DNA of 46,171 bases from contig LADV01000283.1 of the NCBI GenBank assembly GCA_000961805.1, forward strand, positions 1-46,171, written 5' to 3'. Origin of the DNA: Peptococcaceae bacterium BRH_c23 (GTDB lineage Bacteria; Bacillota_B; Desulfitobacteriia; Desulfitobacteriales; Desulfitobacteriaceae). The translations under genes and the position numbers were made by a program. The notes below the pieces were generated by a model, which searched no databases, was not told the DNA's origin, and saw only the letters and a program-made list of their open reading frames with translations. How positions within the stretch are numbered: the first letter of the stretch is position 1; each line of letters opens with the position of its first letter. This document shows positions 24,570 through 33,705 of this stretch, in pieces.

Positions 24570-24917
24570 TTAGGATATCTGCAAAATGAGGGCCAGGAGG
24601 GTGACGTGAAAAACTTGATCGACCATAATGCCGAGCCACTGATTTTTAGAGAGATCGGTGCGCATGACCTGAGTGATCCACCAAGTGACGAACCTACGGC
24701 GGTCCAGGAGGACATGGGCTAAAAAGATGGCCAGGAGTTGCCACCATGCTAGACCGCCAAAGCCAAAGAAGGCAATAACTCCTAGGGTAGCCGTATAGAG
24801 TAGGGAATGGGCGATCAAGGGGAACCACTTGGTTGTTTTATTGATGGCCATCCAACTGGTTTGGAGGGGGAAATCCCCCAGAAGATGGGCTAATATTAAG
24901 TAATCAAAAGGACTCAA
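24570..24917 (-). CDS. DUF3307 membrane protein
   Basis: The 115-residue protein has the DUF3307 signature near the start (LILAHLLGDFPLQTSWMA, then KWFPLIAHSLLYT) and a second half with LAHVLLDRRRF and VDQVFHVTLLALIL. Three or four hydrophobic segments and several His/Asp residues inside helices suggest a membrane enzyme or metal-binding protein, but the function is unknown. Start is TTG 24917 with GAGGG upstream. It is divergent from the CWB2-NHL gene across a 230-base region. Confidence 0.75.
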   Translation of the reverse strand: MSPFDYLILAHLLGDFPLQTSWMAINKTTKWFPLIAHSLLYTATLGVIAFFGFGGLAWWQLLAIFLAHVLLDRRRFVTWWITQVMRTDLSKNQWLGIMVDQVFHVTLLALILQIS

Positions 24918-24942
24918 TTTCGGCAGCCCTCATTTCTTTAAT

Positions 24943-24969
24943 TGACATTATTTTCATCGTCATAATATC
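24943..24969 (+). promoter_or_regulatory. Candidate promoter of the CWB2-NHL gene
   Basis: A TTGACA hexamer at 24943 is followed after 15 bases by TAATAT. Spacing is short, so this is a weak call. The rest of the divergent region up to 25094 is AT-rich with no further gene. Confidence 0.25.
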
Positions 24970-25151
24970 ATTTTCGTTAAAATTTGTATATATTCTTAGG
25001 CTATCTCGCGGATCATCAAGATTCAACCCTTGCTTTTTTTGCTATTTAAGATTATTTTGTAATACTCCCTAAAATTGCAGGATTTTTCTAATTAATGATG
25101 AATATTCTCAAATTAGACAGCTTTAGTAAGCTTAAGAAAGCAGGGATATTC

Positions 25152-27353
25152 GTGAAAAAAAGTTCTTATCGTCATGTTCTTCTTTTGATTAGCCTGAGTG
25201 CCTGCTTGGTTTTACAACCCTTGTTTGTTTTTGCCAGTCAAGCGACGAACCAACTCGAACGGTTATATGGTAACACACGGTTTCAGACTATGGCTCAAAT
25301 TGCCTTAATGTTCCCAGGCATTGTGGATAATGTGGTCTTAACAACGGGAAGTAATTTTCCCGATGCGCTGGCGGGCGTGCCTCTAGCTCACCAAAAACAG
25401 GGCCCCCTTCTCTTGTTAGAGAGTACGCCGGAATTAAGTCAGGAAGCCTTTAATTATATTAAAGCACACCTCAAGCCAAACGGGCATATTTACATACTCG
25501 GGGGGACGGTGGCGGTTCCTGATCAGTTTCTCACTGCTCTGGAGAACTTAGGGTTTAAGCGCGAAAACATGCACCGGATTGCTGGGTATGATCGTTATGA
25601 AACGGCTTTAGCCATTGCTCAAGAACTTCAGCATGATGGATCTGAATTTTACCTTGTCCAAGGAGATAATTTCCCAGATGCCTTGTCCGCTTCTGTGCTG
25701 GCAGCGACAACTGGGTATGTCAGTGTGGATAAATCGAATTACTTTAAGGCGGAGGGTCAAACGCTGCCGCCTTCTCTGGGCGGGATTCCCTTGATTTTAG
25801 TACCTTCTAAGGGTGCTATCCCGGATTCGATCATTCAGTATCTCAATTCCCTACCCGGCGATAACACTTTAAAGCAAACCTTCCATGTGGTGGGAGGAAC
25901 GGCCGTGATCCCGGAAGAACGTTTACTGCAACTTAAATCCCAGGTCAAACGGCTGGCACCTGACGGATTAACCCGGATTAGTGGAGACAATCGCTATGGA
26001 ACCATGGGCCAACTTAATGCCCTGACGAGTAATTTTAATGCCTCTTGGCAAAACGAGGGAAGCGGTATTCCAATTCCTCATATTTATCTAGCCTCAGGAG
26101 AGAATTTCCCGGATGCTCTCACGGGTGCAGTACTTGCTGCTAAAAACGAGGCTCCCTTGGTTTTGGTCAATGACTTGCTGCCTCAGGAAACGATCGATTT
26201 ACTGATGGGGTATTTTGAGCGTAACCAAAGGGGGATTCAACAGGGAGCAGCGGTTACGGCCTTAGGAGGTTCGAGTGTTATCTCAGACAAAACGATGACT
26301 GTTGTGAGTTACATTTTGAACTACGGAGGATCCATCACTAATCAACCGAGTGTGCAAACCTTGGCGGGTTCGGGGAGGCTCGGCTATCTGGATGGTCAAA
26401 ACCAGAGGGCTGAATTTGCCATGCCTTCGGGAATTGCCGAAGCTAAGGATGGAACGGTCTATGTAGCGGATACCCAGAACCACAGAATTCGGGCTATCTC
26501 TGGCGGGAGTGTTCGTACGGTTGCGGGTGCTACTACGGCTAAGGATGACTATGGCATGTCGGTGGGTGGTTTTCAAGATGGTCCAGCGACACAAGCCCTC
26601 TTTAATCAGCCTAAGGGGCTCGTTGTCGATGACGGTGGAACGATTTTTGTCGCGGATTCTGCCAATGGTGCCATTCGCGTGATTGATAAGTCCGGTCAAG
26701 TGACAACTTTAGTGAAGGGATTAAAGGCTCCGTCAGATCTCGTACTGGGGACTAAGGGAGATCTTTATGTCACGGAAACCTTAAATCATCGGATTTTGAA
26801 GGTTGATAGAAATGGGAATTGGTCGGTTCTAGCGGGCGGTGGGTACGAGATGAGGAATAACTGGCTCTTTGGTGGCTATGCGGACGGACAAGGAGAACAG
26901 GCACGATTTAACGAGCCTTCCGGCCTGGCTTTAGGACCTCAAGGTTTCTTATATGTAGCCGACACGGGGAATCAAAGGATTCGGGTGGTTTCTCCCCAGG
27001 GGGAAGTAACGACGCTGGCTGGATCAGGTAGCACTCCGATTGTGGACACGACTTATTATAAGGGCGGGTTCCAGGATGGACCTGGCCTAAATGCTCAATT
27101 CCATTTTCCCAGTGGGATTGCCGTCAGCGCGGAGGGTACTGTTTACGTGGCGGATACGTATAATCATCGGCTTCGAGAGATCAGCCCTTTAGGAGTGGTC
27201 AAGACGTTAGCGGGAAATGGTCTGCACGGCAAGGAAAATGGATTTCCGGAACAAGTGCAATTTGATAGCCCGGTGGCAGTCAAGATCAGTCGAGAGGGTG
27301 ACCTTTTGATTGTCGATCAGTTCAATAATTTGATTCGACTGCTTAAATGGTAA
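25152..27353 (+). CDS. Secreted CWB2 protein with NHL beta-propeller repeats
   Basis: A signal peptide (VLLLISLSACLVLQPLFVFAS) precedes three CWB2 repeats (LYGNTRFQTMAQIA, RIAGYDRYETALAIA, RISGDNRYGTMGQL with GxNFPDALxG partners). At least five NHL repeats follow in the second half (MPSGIAEAKDGTVYVADTQN, RIRAI, LAGSG pattern), predicted to form a beta-propeller on the cell surface. GTG 25152 after CAGGGA is preferred because the upstream ATGs (25095, 25098) have no ribosome site and would put 19 extra residues before the signal peptide. It is the first gene of a plus-strand set with the adenylate cyclase and FecR genes, about 100 bases before the former. Confidence 0.85.
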   Translation: MKKSSYRHVLLLISLSACLVLQPLFVFASQATNQLERLYGNTRFQTMAQIALMFPGIVDNVVLTTGSNFPDALAGVPLAHQKQGPLLLLESTPELSQEAFNYIKAHLKPNGHIYILGGTVAVPDQFLTALENLGFKRENMHRIAGYDRYETALAIAQELQHDGSEFYLVQGDNFPDALSASVLAATTGYVSVDKSNYFKAEGQTLPPSLGGIPLILVPSKGAIPDSIIQYLNSLPGDNTLKQTFHVVGGTAVIPEERLLQLKSQVKRLAPDGLTRISGDNRYGTMGQLNALTSNFNASWQNEGSGIPIPHIYLASGENFPDALTGAVLAAKNEAPLVLVNDLLPQETIDLLMGYFERNQRGIQQGAAVTALGGSSVISDKTMTVVSYILNYGGSITNQPSVQTLAGSGRLGYLDGQNQRAEFAMPSGIAEAKDGTVYVADTQNHRIRAISGGSVRTVAGATTAKDDYGMSVGGFQDGPATQALFNQPKGLVVDDGGTIFVADSANGAIRVIDKSGQVTTLVKGLKAPSDLVLGTKGDLYVTETLNHRILKVDRNGNWSVLAGGGYEMRNNWLFGGYADGQGEQARFNEPSGLALGPQGFLYVADTGNQRIRVVSPQGEVTTLAGSGSTPIVDTTYYKGGFQDGPGLNAQFHFPSGIAVSAEGTVYVADTYNHRLREISPLGVVKTLAGNGLHGKENGFPEQVQFDSPVAVKISREGDLLIVDQFNNLIRLLKW

Positions 27354-27450
27354 CCGTAAGTAAGCTTTAGGACGAACGACTTATTAAAGAAGTTGAATAG
27401 GGGAGTGGTGGGCTATCCGAAAGATTTATGCCGTTTTAATCATCCTCTCA

Positions 27451-29211
27451 GTGATGTCGTTTTTTTACTATCAGGAAGTTCTTTATAATGCGGAGCGTAG
27501 TTTTACGGATCGTGTGACGATCGAACCGAGGGACGTTGATCCGAGAATCAAAATTCTGGCCATCGATGATCAGAGCCTTGCCGCAGTCGGAAAATGGCCT
27601 TGGCCACGCAACATCGTAGCGGAATTAAGCGACAAGCTTATGGCCAACGGTGCCCTTGCTGTTTGGCCGGACATCTTTTACAGTGATAAGAGTCAAAATC
27701 CGGAGGAAGATCAGGCTTTGGCGAAGGTAGTCGCAACCTATCCTCATGTTTTTCTCCCAGTGTACTTTGATTTTCAGACCAGAAAAGTGGACCATCAGGT
27801 GATCGTAGAACGCTTACAAAAACCCGTGATTCCCATTGACCCCCAACAAACCGGGCATATCAATGTGATTGAGGATGATGATCGGGTGGTGCGTAAGGTG
27901 ATGCTGGGAATTTCAAGTGCTGAAACTCGAGTTCCGGCTATTAGTGTGAGATTGGCGAATTTGCTTTTGCCGTCAGAACGCAAGTTAGTCTGGACTGAGG
28001 ATAACCGCTGGCTACAGGGTGACACTTCCCTGGGGACGGGTCCTCAACATGAACTCTTTTTTTCCTATGCTACAAAGCCACTCGATCAAAGGATCGAGAC
28101 GATCCTCATTACTAAGGTCCTAAGTGGAGAGGTGGGTCCCGCCCATTTTGCGGGGTCTGTGGTGATGATTGGACCTTATGCTCTGGGTCTTGACGATGCG
28201 TATTACACTCCTGCGAGTAAAAAGTTAGAAATGTATGGGGTGGCGATTCATGCCAATATCATTCAGAGTTTGCTGGATGGGAAGGTTTATACTAGGGCAA
28301 CTCCACTTGTGGGTATCGCCTTGATTTTTGGGCTTGGGCTGGGCGCATATTTGAGCATGGAACGGGTGCGTGCTAAGTGGTCCATCCTGATTATGATGGG
28401 GTTTTTAGGAACCTATCTTGTGGCCCATGTTCTGGTGTTCCAGTCGTTCAAGATTTTACTTCCCTATCTATATCCCGTCTTGACAATAATCGCTTTATAT
28501 ATCTTTTCTGTCGTTTCTCAATACCTTAAAGAGCGGAAAGAGCGCGGACGAGTCACTGGGATCTTCGGTCGCTATGTTTCGAAAGCAGTGGTCCAAGAAC
28601 TCCTGGCCTCTCAGGAAGAGATTAAAGTAGGTGGGGTTCGCAAAGATATCACCTTGATCTTTGTCGATATCCGTGGCTTTACTCCCCTATCGGAAGCGAT
28701 GGAACCCGAGGATATTATCAAGATTCTCAATGACTACTTAGACCTCTGTTCGCGAGCGGTGTTTGCTTATGAAGGGACCATCGATAAGTTTATCGGCGAC
28801 GGTGTGATGTCCATCTTTGGGGCACCGATTGAGCAAGAAGACCACCCAGAAAGAGCGATTCGGGCGGCCCTACAAATGCAACGAGAGTCAGGTAACCTGG
28901 CGAAGCGCCTGCAGGAACAATATGGCCGTTCAGTGAGCTTTGGAATAGGGATTAATTCAGGGCCAGCGGTCGTGGGGAATATTGGCTCTCAGGAACGCCT
29001 AGATTATACGGCGATTGGGGATACGGTAAATTTAGCGGCTAGGCTGGAGTCAAATGCCAAACCAGGGCAGATCCTGATTAGTAAGGCGACCTATGAACGG
29101 GTCAAAGAGAGATTTCAAGTCACTGCTTTAGAGCCTATTAAGGTCAAAGGAAAACAAAGCCTAGTCGAGATTTATCAAGTAGAGGGAGAGTTCGATGAAA
29201 CTAAAGTATAA
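27451..29211 (+). CDS. CHASE2-domain class III adenylate cyclase
   Basis: An extracellular CHASE2 domain (about residues 20-270; DPRIKILAIDDQSLAAVG, WPWPRNIVAEL) is followed by three membrane helices (about 285-360). A cyclase catalytic domain follows with metal Asp residues D406 (FVDIRGFT) and D450 (IGDGVMSIFG), the adenine-selecting Lys (IDKFIGDG) and the TVNLAAR transition-state Asn/Arg. All key residues for cAMP synthesis are present. GTG 27451 is the first standard start, but the frame is open back to TGA 27394. It encodes a better first membrane helix (IRKIYAVLIILSVMSFF) behind GGGGAG, with only ATC or ATT as possible starts. The 3' end overlaps the FecR gene by 17 bases. Confidence 0.85.
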   Translation: MMSFFYYQEVLYNAERSFTDRVTIEPRDVDPRIKILAIDDQSLAAVGKWPWPRNIVAELSDKLMANGALAVWPDIFYSDKSQNPEEDQALAKVVATYPHVFLPVYFDFQTRKVDHQVIVERLQKPVIPIDPQQTGHINVIEDDDRVVRKVMLGISSAETRVPAISVRLANLLLPSERKLVWTEDNRWLQGDTSLGTGPQHELFFSYATKPLDQRIETILITKVLSGEVGPAHFAGSVVMIGPYALGLDDAYYTPASKKLEMYGVAIHANIIQSLLDGKVYTRATPLVGIALIFGLGLGAYLSMERVRAKWSILIMMGFLGTYLVAHVLVFQSFKILLPYLYPVLTIIALYIFSVVSQYLKERKERGRVTGIFGRYVSKAVVQELLASQEEIKVGGVRKDITLIFVDIRGFTPLSEAMEPEDIIKILNDYLDLCSRAVFAYEGTIDKFIGDGVMSIFGAPIEQEDHPERAIRAALQMQRESGNLAKRLQEQYGRSVSFGIGINSGPAVVGNIGSQERLDYTAIGDTVNLAARLESNAKPGQILISKATYERVKERFQVTALEPIKVKGKQSLVEIYQVEGEFDETKV

Positions 29212-32200
29212 ATTTCTAACTGCCTCAGTGTTAGTTTTCCTCTTCTTTTTTAGCCAAATGATCATTCTTTCCCCTCAGGAGGTTTCTGCTGCCCAGCCGA
29301 CGGTCATCCTGAGCGGGGTCAAAGGAGAGGTCATCGTTAAGAAAGGGGGCGGGCTGCGCGAGTTGCCCGCTGTCAATGGAATGGAGCTGGTTCAGGGAGA
29401 CTGGCTGCGCACGGGTAAAGCGGGAATGGCCAAACTCATCTACCCTGATGGTACAGAGGCAACGCTAGGGTCTAATTCCACTTTAAATATTCAACGCTTA
29501 ACCACCAGTGATAGGGTGGGGGTCTCTGTGCTTTCAGAAACCGGCAGCTCAGCCTCGTCACAAGGGCAGCAATCTTCCCTGCAATTGTGGGCGGGTAGTG
29601 TCTGGAGTAAAGTGAAAAGTCTTGTGAATCTGGATGATGAATATGAAGTGGAGACACCCACGGCAGTAATGGGTGTGCGGGGTACGTTGTATTTGGTCAG
29701 TGTTAATCCTGAAAATGGCTCTACTCAGGGGGATGTGATCGATGGGGTGGTAGGAGTCTCGCAAAATATCGAAGCGACGCAGGCTGCCCCGATCCAGCTC
29801 GTAACGATGGGTCGGACCCTAAGGTTAGTTTCTTTAAGCGAGCCTTTGCCCAATCAGCAAGTGATCAGCTCTCAGGAATTAATCAAGACTACTCAACCCG
29901 AAATCTTAGTGCAATTAATCAATGATATTCTGGAACGGACGAAGGAATTGGTCATACTAACGAAAGAGCAACAGCAGGCCTTCAGCCAAACTGGAAATGT
30001 GGAGGATATTAAAAGTGCGGTTGGAACGTCCTATAAATTAGACGAGTTAACTAGTTTTTCTAAGGAGTTTATGGCTAGTCTGGAGACGTCGGACAAGTTA
30101 GAAGAGATTAACCAGGTTTTGGTCGAAAATAATCAGTCTCTCGATCAGTTGCGATCAACGACAGAGACTCTGAGAACTGAGACTGAGCAATTAAGGACTG
30201 AAGTCGTAGAAACAGCTGAAGAGGCTGGAGTGAGTCAGGAAGAGATTGAGGATATCGGAAATCAGGCTGTAGGTGTACCGCCAAGTGCGGGGTCAGTACC
30301 GCCGCCCCCAACTCCGCTTGCGCCACCTCCAACACCACCGCTCCCGCCGGTTACTACACCGGACCCGAGCAATGGGGGAGGCGGTTCGAACAGTGGTGGC
30401 AGTAGCAGTAGTAGCGATACGACGGTATTATCCACTAATTATTTAGTAAGTTCAAGTACGATTAGTAATGTGTCTTATGCGACAAGCCGCGCTAGCTTTC
30501 TAGCCAACTTGGCGAAAGGTGAGAGCCATCAGAGCTGGGATACCTCGGGAGTACATGATCCAGTGCTGAACAACGATCGAATTGTGATGACCGCACAGAA
30601 TAACACGCCAATGATCTACACCATTTCCGTGGCTTCAGCTCCCCTGTCGGCATTAGTACCCATATCTCAAGGTCAGCCGATCACATTTACAAATGGGGTA
30701 AACCTTGACTTTGGTGATTTAACCATTCCGTCTGGCGCGCAAGTCAGAGCAGAGGATGTATCGTCCTCGGTAGGGGAGAGTATTCCTGAGGGGATGGCCC
30801 TGGCCGGTGGAGCCGTTAATTTTACACTCAGTGGAATGGGGACGGGTTTATTAGAAGCGCCTGTTAGTTTAATCATGCCCTTGAATGGAGATGTAGACCC
30901 AGCGCAAGTGGGGGTTTATTATCTTAATGGCTCAGCGTGGGACTACCAAGACTCTGCCGTCCGAGATGGAACGGTGGTGGCCCAAGTTAATCACTTCTCC
31001 ATTTATGCCGTTTTGTCGAGGGAGGATCCTGTTAATCTTCTGAGTCAATCGGTCTCGTCAGATGGTACACAAATCAAATTGTCGTTTGATCAGAGTCTTC
31101 ATAGTAGTTCTAAACCAGAGACAACTGATTTTTCTATCACTTCGAATGGCACTCGGATCAATGTTCTAAGCGTAGCCGTGGATAATAAATCCCTTTACCT
31201 AGACCTTGAGCAACCAATCCGTAAGAATGACCACGTAAAGATCTCCTATAGTGTAGGACCTTACCACATCCGGGATTTAGAAGGAAATAGTGTTCGGGAT
31301 TTTAGTAATCGCTCAGCTTTAACTGATTTTTTGCCGGGGCCCAGGGTAGTTATGAATAACCCTGGCACGGAGACTGTTCAGGAAATTACGGTGTATTTCT
31401 ATAATAGTGAACTGAGTGCGGAAACATTATCCCTCCAAGCTGTGGACCAAGTTATCAAAGGGTCACAAATTATTCTTAATCCTACGGCGAATCCTGAGAA
31501 CCCGATAGGTTTAGGAATATGCGAGATTGCTTGGGGACAAGAAGTTATGCCAACAGTGGAGACAAACGGTGATTTTGGTCAGAGTTTGAGCTTAACACTG
31601 TCAGAGCCCTATACCTTCAGCACAGGTGATACTATCGATATCCATTTTGTGCGCGGTGCTGTGAAGAATGCCCTAGGTGAGGTTACCGGGGCTGCAGAAA
31701 CAGAGCTCGTTATTCCGTCTCCGCCCAGGTTTACTGTTAACCGTGATAATGTAGTTGTTCAGGGTATTGCTGGCGCGGAAGTAAAACTCTATCGATGGGG
31801 AGAGGTTACTCAATACGGTGAACCCCTTAGCTTGGATGCCAATGGGCAAGGGAATTTCTCTGACCTGATCGACTTAGACTATTATTTAGTTCAAACCGCA
31901 AATAATATTGGAGGTATGCCCAGTGACCGCTTTTTTGCTGGACCATCCTCGCGGGTTATAGCCGGAGTAATCTCATTACCGGAAGGGTCCGTGGCCTTGA
32001 GGAATATTCATGTTTATCTTAATACGGAGGGAAATGACTATAACGCTTGGACGAAGGTGAACATTAAAAAAAGTACGTCCTCCACGCCTTATTTTTTAAC
32101 GCTGCCTGCCAATCAATCTGCTGAAGAGGGTTACCGTGTTTTCTATCATCTCAATTCATTAGAGGGATATTTCCCTGTTGGTTGGTACGCGGGTCCGGAT

Positions 32201-32821
32201 AGAATGACGTTGAATCCCTATTTAGCGACGGAAGTTTACTTTACCAGTGAAGGGAACCATGAGATCGATCTCACACTCATGAAAGAACTAGCAGGCAGTA
32301 CACCGCCTCTGGAAGAGGATATTGATGTGACTACTAACTTGGATGCTGAGGACAGTGTAACGGTCAGAGGGTTAGCGGTGGGGGATTTATTAAGAATTTA
32401 TGACGCACCGATAGGCGGTAGTTTATTAGGAGAAGCGACTGTGAATGAAGCTGAAAACTCGACCACAGTGTCTGGCCTCAACTTGGGCTATGACGCTGGG
32501 AGTATTTGGGTCACAGTAACGAATCTTGGGCTAGGGGAAAGTAGCCTTATTCAAAAAGATTTCGCGGCAGAATTGTTACTTTCGGCAGCCGTTACTCCGA
32601 TCACGACAAACGGGGCGATCAGTAGGGTTAGGGTGACCATCAAGAGTTCTGCGAGTGACCACTTTGTTGTGATTATTACGGATCAAGGGATAGATACTCC
32701 AGATGTTGGAGACCCTGTCCCTACCTGGCAGCGAGGAGACTTCCCTAGCTCTTCCGACTTCGACTTAAAGAAAAACAAAAAAGCCCCTAGATTAAGGGCT
32801 CGGTGCAGTGCAATGATTTGA
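29195..32821 (+). CDS. Large secreted FecR-domain protein
   Basis: The 1208-residue protein has a signal peptide (FLTASVLVFLFFFSQMIIL) and a FecR domain (about residues 40-190; VKGEVIVKKGG, DWLRTGKAGMAKLIY, TPTAVMGVRGT). A coiled coil (about 290-355), a Pro-rich then Gly/Ser linker (about 360-410) and a SwmB-like adhesive repeat (SSDGTQIKLSFDQSL) follow. The rest is beta-rich. FecR domains outside iron uptake often accompany CHASE2 cyclases as periplasmic or surface partners. ATG 29195 has AGAGGGAGAG and lies inside the cyclase gene, implying coupled translation. The last 17 codons run through a hairpin that terminates a convergent gene, so the natural C-terminus may have been altered. Confidence 0.8.
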   Translation: MKLKYKFLTASVLVFLFFFSQMIILSPQEVSAAQPTVILSGVKGEVIVKKGGGLRELPAVNGMELVQGDWLRTGKAGMAKLIYPDGTEATLGSNSTLNIQRLTTSDRVGVSVLSETGSSASSQGQQSSLQLWAGSVWSKVKSLVNLDDEYEVETPTAVMGVRGTLYLVSVNPENGSTQGDVIDGVVGVSQNIEATQAAPIQLVTMGRTLRLVSLSEPLPNQQVISSQELIKTTQPEILVQLINDILERTKELVILTKEQQQAFSQTGNVEDIKSAVGTSYKLDELTSFSKEFMASLETSDKLEEINQVLVENNQSLDQLRSTTETLRTETEQLRTEVVETAEEAGVSQEEIEDIGNQAVGVPPSAGSVPPPPTPLAPPPTPPLPPVTTPDPSNGGGGSNSGGSSSSSDTTVLSTNYLVSSSTISNVSYATSRASFLANLAKGESHQSWDTSGVHDPVLNNDRIVMTAQNNTPMIYTISVASAPLSALVPISQGQPITFTNGVNLDFGDLTIPSGAQVRAEDVSSSVGESIPEGMALAGGAVNFTLSGMGTGLLEAPVSLIMPLNGDVDPAQVGVYYLNGSAWDYQDSAVRDGTVVAQVNHFSIYAVLSREDPVNLLSQSVSSDGTQIKLSFDQSLHSSSKPETTDFSITSNGTRINVLSVAVDNKSLYLDLEQPIRKNDHVKISYSVGPYHIRDLEGNSVRDFSNRSALTDFLPGPRVVMNNPGTETVQEITVYFYNSELSAETLSLQAVDQVIKGSQIILNPTANPENPIGLGICEIAWGQEVMPTVETNGDFGQSLSLTLSEPYTFSTGDTIDIHFVRGAVKNALGEVTGAAETELVIPSPPRFTVNRDNVVVQGIAGAEVKLYRWGEVTQYGEPLSLDANGQGNFSDLIDLDYYLVQTANNIGGMPSDRFFAGPSSRVIAGVISLPEGSVALRNIHVYLNTEGNDYNAWTKVNIKKSTSSTPYFLTLPANQSAEEGYRVFYHLNSLEGYFPVGWYAGPDRMTLNPYLATEVYFTSEGNHEIDLTLMKELAGSTPPLEEDIDVTTNLDAEDSVTVRGLAVGDLLRIYDAPIGGSLLGEATVNEAENSTTVSGLNLGYDAGSIWVTVTNLGLGESSLIQKDFAAELLLSAAVTPITTNGAISRVRVTIKSSASDHFVVIITDQGIDTPDVGDPVPTWQRGDFPSSSDFDLKKNKKAPRLRARCSAMI
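32776..32804 (-). terminator. Terminator of the convergent small-peptide gene
   Basis: On the minus strand GAGCCCTTAATCTAGGGGCT is followed by TTTTTTGTTTTTC, a typical rho-independent terminator. It lies 40 bases after the stop of the 40-aa peptide gene and inside the last codons of the FecR gene. Confidence 0.7.
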
Positions 32822-32845
32822 TGTTGAGATTATAGATTACTTATG

Positions 32846-32968
32846 TTAAGTAGTCAGAGCGAAATAAGCAATCACAATTATGCAGATTACTGCCGAAGCT
32901 GCAATTATCAAAATCTCTTGGCGAGTTGGTAAATGAAACGGGGATTCTTTATATTGCTTCCATGGCAT
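32846..32968 (-). CDS. Single-span membrane peptide, 40 aa, Pro-Trp N-terminus
   Basis: ATG 32968 has TTAGGAGTG at good spacing. The peptide begins MPWKQYKESPFHLPTRQ, has one hydrophobic helix (ILIIAASAVICIIVIAYFAL) and ends TT. A terminator follows at once, so this looks like a real monocistronic gene. Its layout, with Pro-Trp near the start, basic and aromatic residues and then one helix, parallels the 38-aa peptide at 21165-21281. No family is recognised. Confidence 0.6.
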   Translation of the reverse strand: MPWKQYKESPFHLPTRQEILIIAASAVICIIVIAYFALTT

Positions 32969-33237
32969 ACAATTTCACTCCTAACATATTTTGGTACTAT
33001 TAATGCTATTCGGGCACTGACATGCTTATTCCTTCTTGAACCAGCATGAAAGCTTTGCTAAATTAGAGCTTATAATTCTAAATTTCAACAAAAAAAGACT
33101 CAAATCCGTTCTCTAAAAGGTTATGATCACAGAATTCGTTCTTTTGTAACTATTCATGAAAAGATATTCCCAAATTAGAGTTAAAGTAGGATGAAAAACA
33201 TAACTCTGCGATCTTAGCCATTTAGATTTTTAAAAGG
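32969..33237. other. AT-rich intergenic stretch upstream of the L21 operon
   Basis: No gene is supportable. The stretch is AT-rich and contains short AAATTAGAG repeats near 33060 and 33171. Together with the leader below it makes a gap of about 410 bases. Confidence 0.5.
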
Positions 33238-33267
33238 TTGACAAATGAAGTGGTCAAATGCTAAAAT
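33238..33267 (+). promoter_or_regulatory. Promoter of the rplU operon
   Basis: A perfect TTGACA (33238-33243) and TAAAAT (33262-33267), spaced by 18 bases, immediately precede the conserved L21 leader. Confidence 0.75.
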
Positions 33268-33274
33268 AATTAAA

Positions 33275-33372
33275 TGTGGTGACTTCTCACCGCAACCGCT
33301 CGAATCAGGTATTAACGGGTTTTTTAGCTTTAAGAAACCGACCTGCAATGGCGAGTCTAGGGCATGGGAGGT
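33275..33372 (+). ncRNA. Ribosomal protein L21 leader RNA
   Basis: The stretch GTGGTGACTTCTCACCGCAA, followed by CGCTCGAATCAGG and a GGGTTTTTTAGC segment, has the look of the conserved Firmicutes L21 leader located between promoter and rplU. The GTGGTGA/TCACCGC hairpin is visible. Such leaders are thought to mediate feedback control by the L21 operon products. Confidence 0.7.
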
Positions 33373-33380
33373 GTATTTAT

Positions 33381-33692
33381 ATGTATGCAGTGATTGAAAC
33401 TGGTGGTAAGCAATTTCGCGTTCAAGAGGGCGACGTACTTTACGTTGAGAAATTGGATGCTAACGTCGGAGATGCCGTAACGATTGATAAGGTTCTCCTC
33501 GTGGAAAAAGACGGAGCAGTTAATGTCGGAACCCCTGTTGTGGCGGGTGCTACAGCAGTGCTGAAAGTAGTGGAGCACGGTAAAGGGGAGAAGATTATTG
33601 TCTTCAAATTCAAGTCCAAGAAAAACTATCGTCGCAAGCAAGGACATCGTCAACCCTACACAAAAGTGGTTGTCGAGGCACTCCAAGCGTAA
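33381..33692 (+). CDS. rplU: 50S ribosomal protein L21
   Basis: The 103-residue product begins [18 protein letters not shown] and ends with the basic [20 protein letters not shown] segment that contacts 23S rRNA, all classic L21. ATG 33381 follows GGGAGGTG; an upstream open frame from 33276 is leader RNA. The gene is followed by prp and rpmA, the standard Firmicutes order. Confidence 0.97.
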   Translation: MYAVIETGGKQFRVQEGDVLYVEKLDANVGDAVTIDKVLLVEKDGAVNVGTPVVAGATAVLKVVEHGKGEKIIVFKFKSKKNYRRKQGHRQPYTKVVVEALQA

Positions 33693-33705
33693 GCGCCAAG
33701 ATGGC

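Noticed and set aside
26283..26699. Minus-strand open frame of 138 codons inside the CWB2-NHL gene
   Set aside because: It lies entirely antisense to a well-supported gene, as do other long antisense frames at 12063-12386, 33357-33716, 35298-35639, 37695-38054 and 45411-45839.
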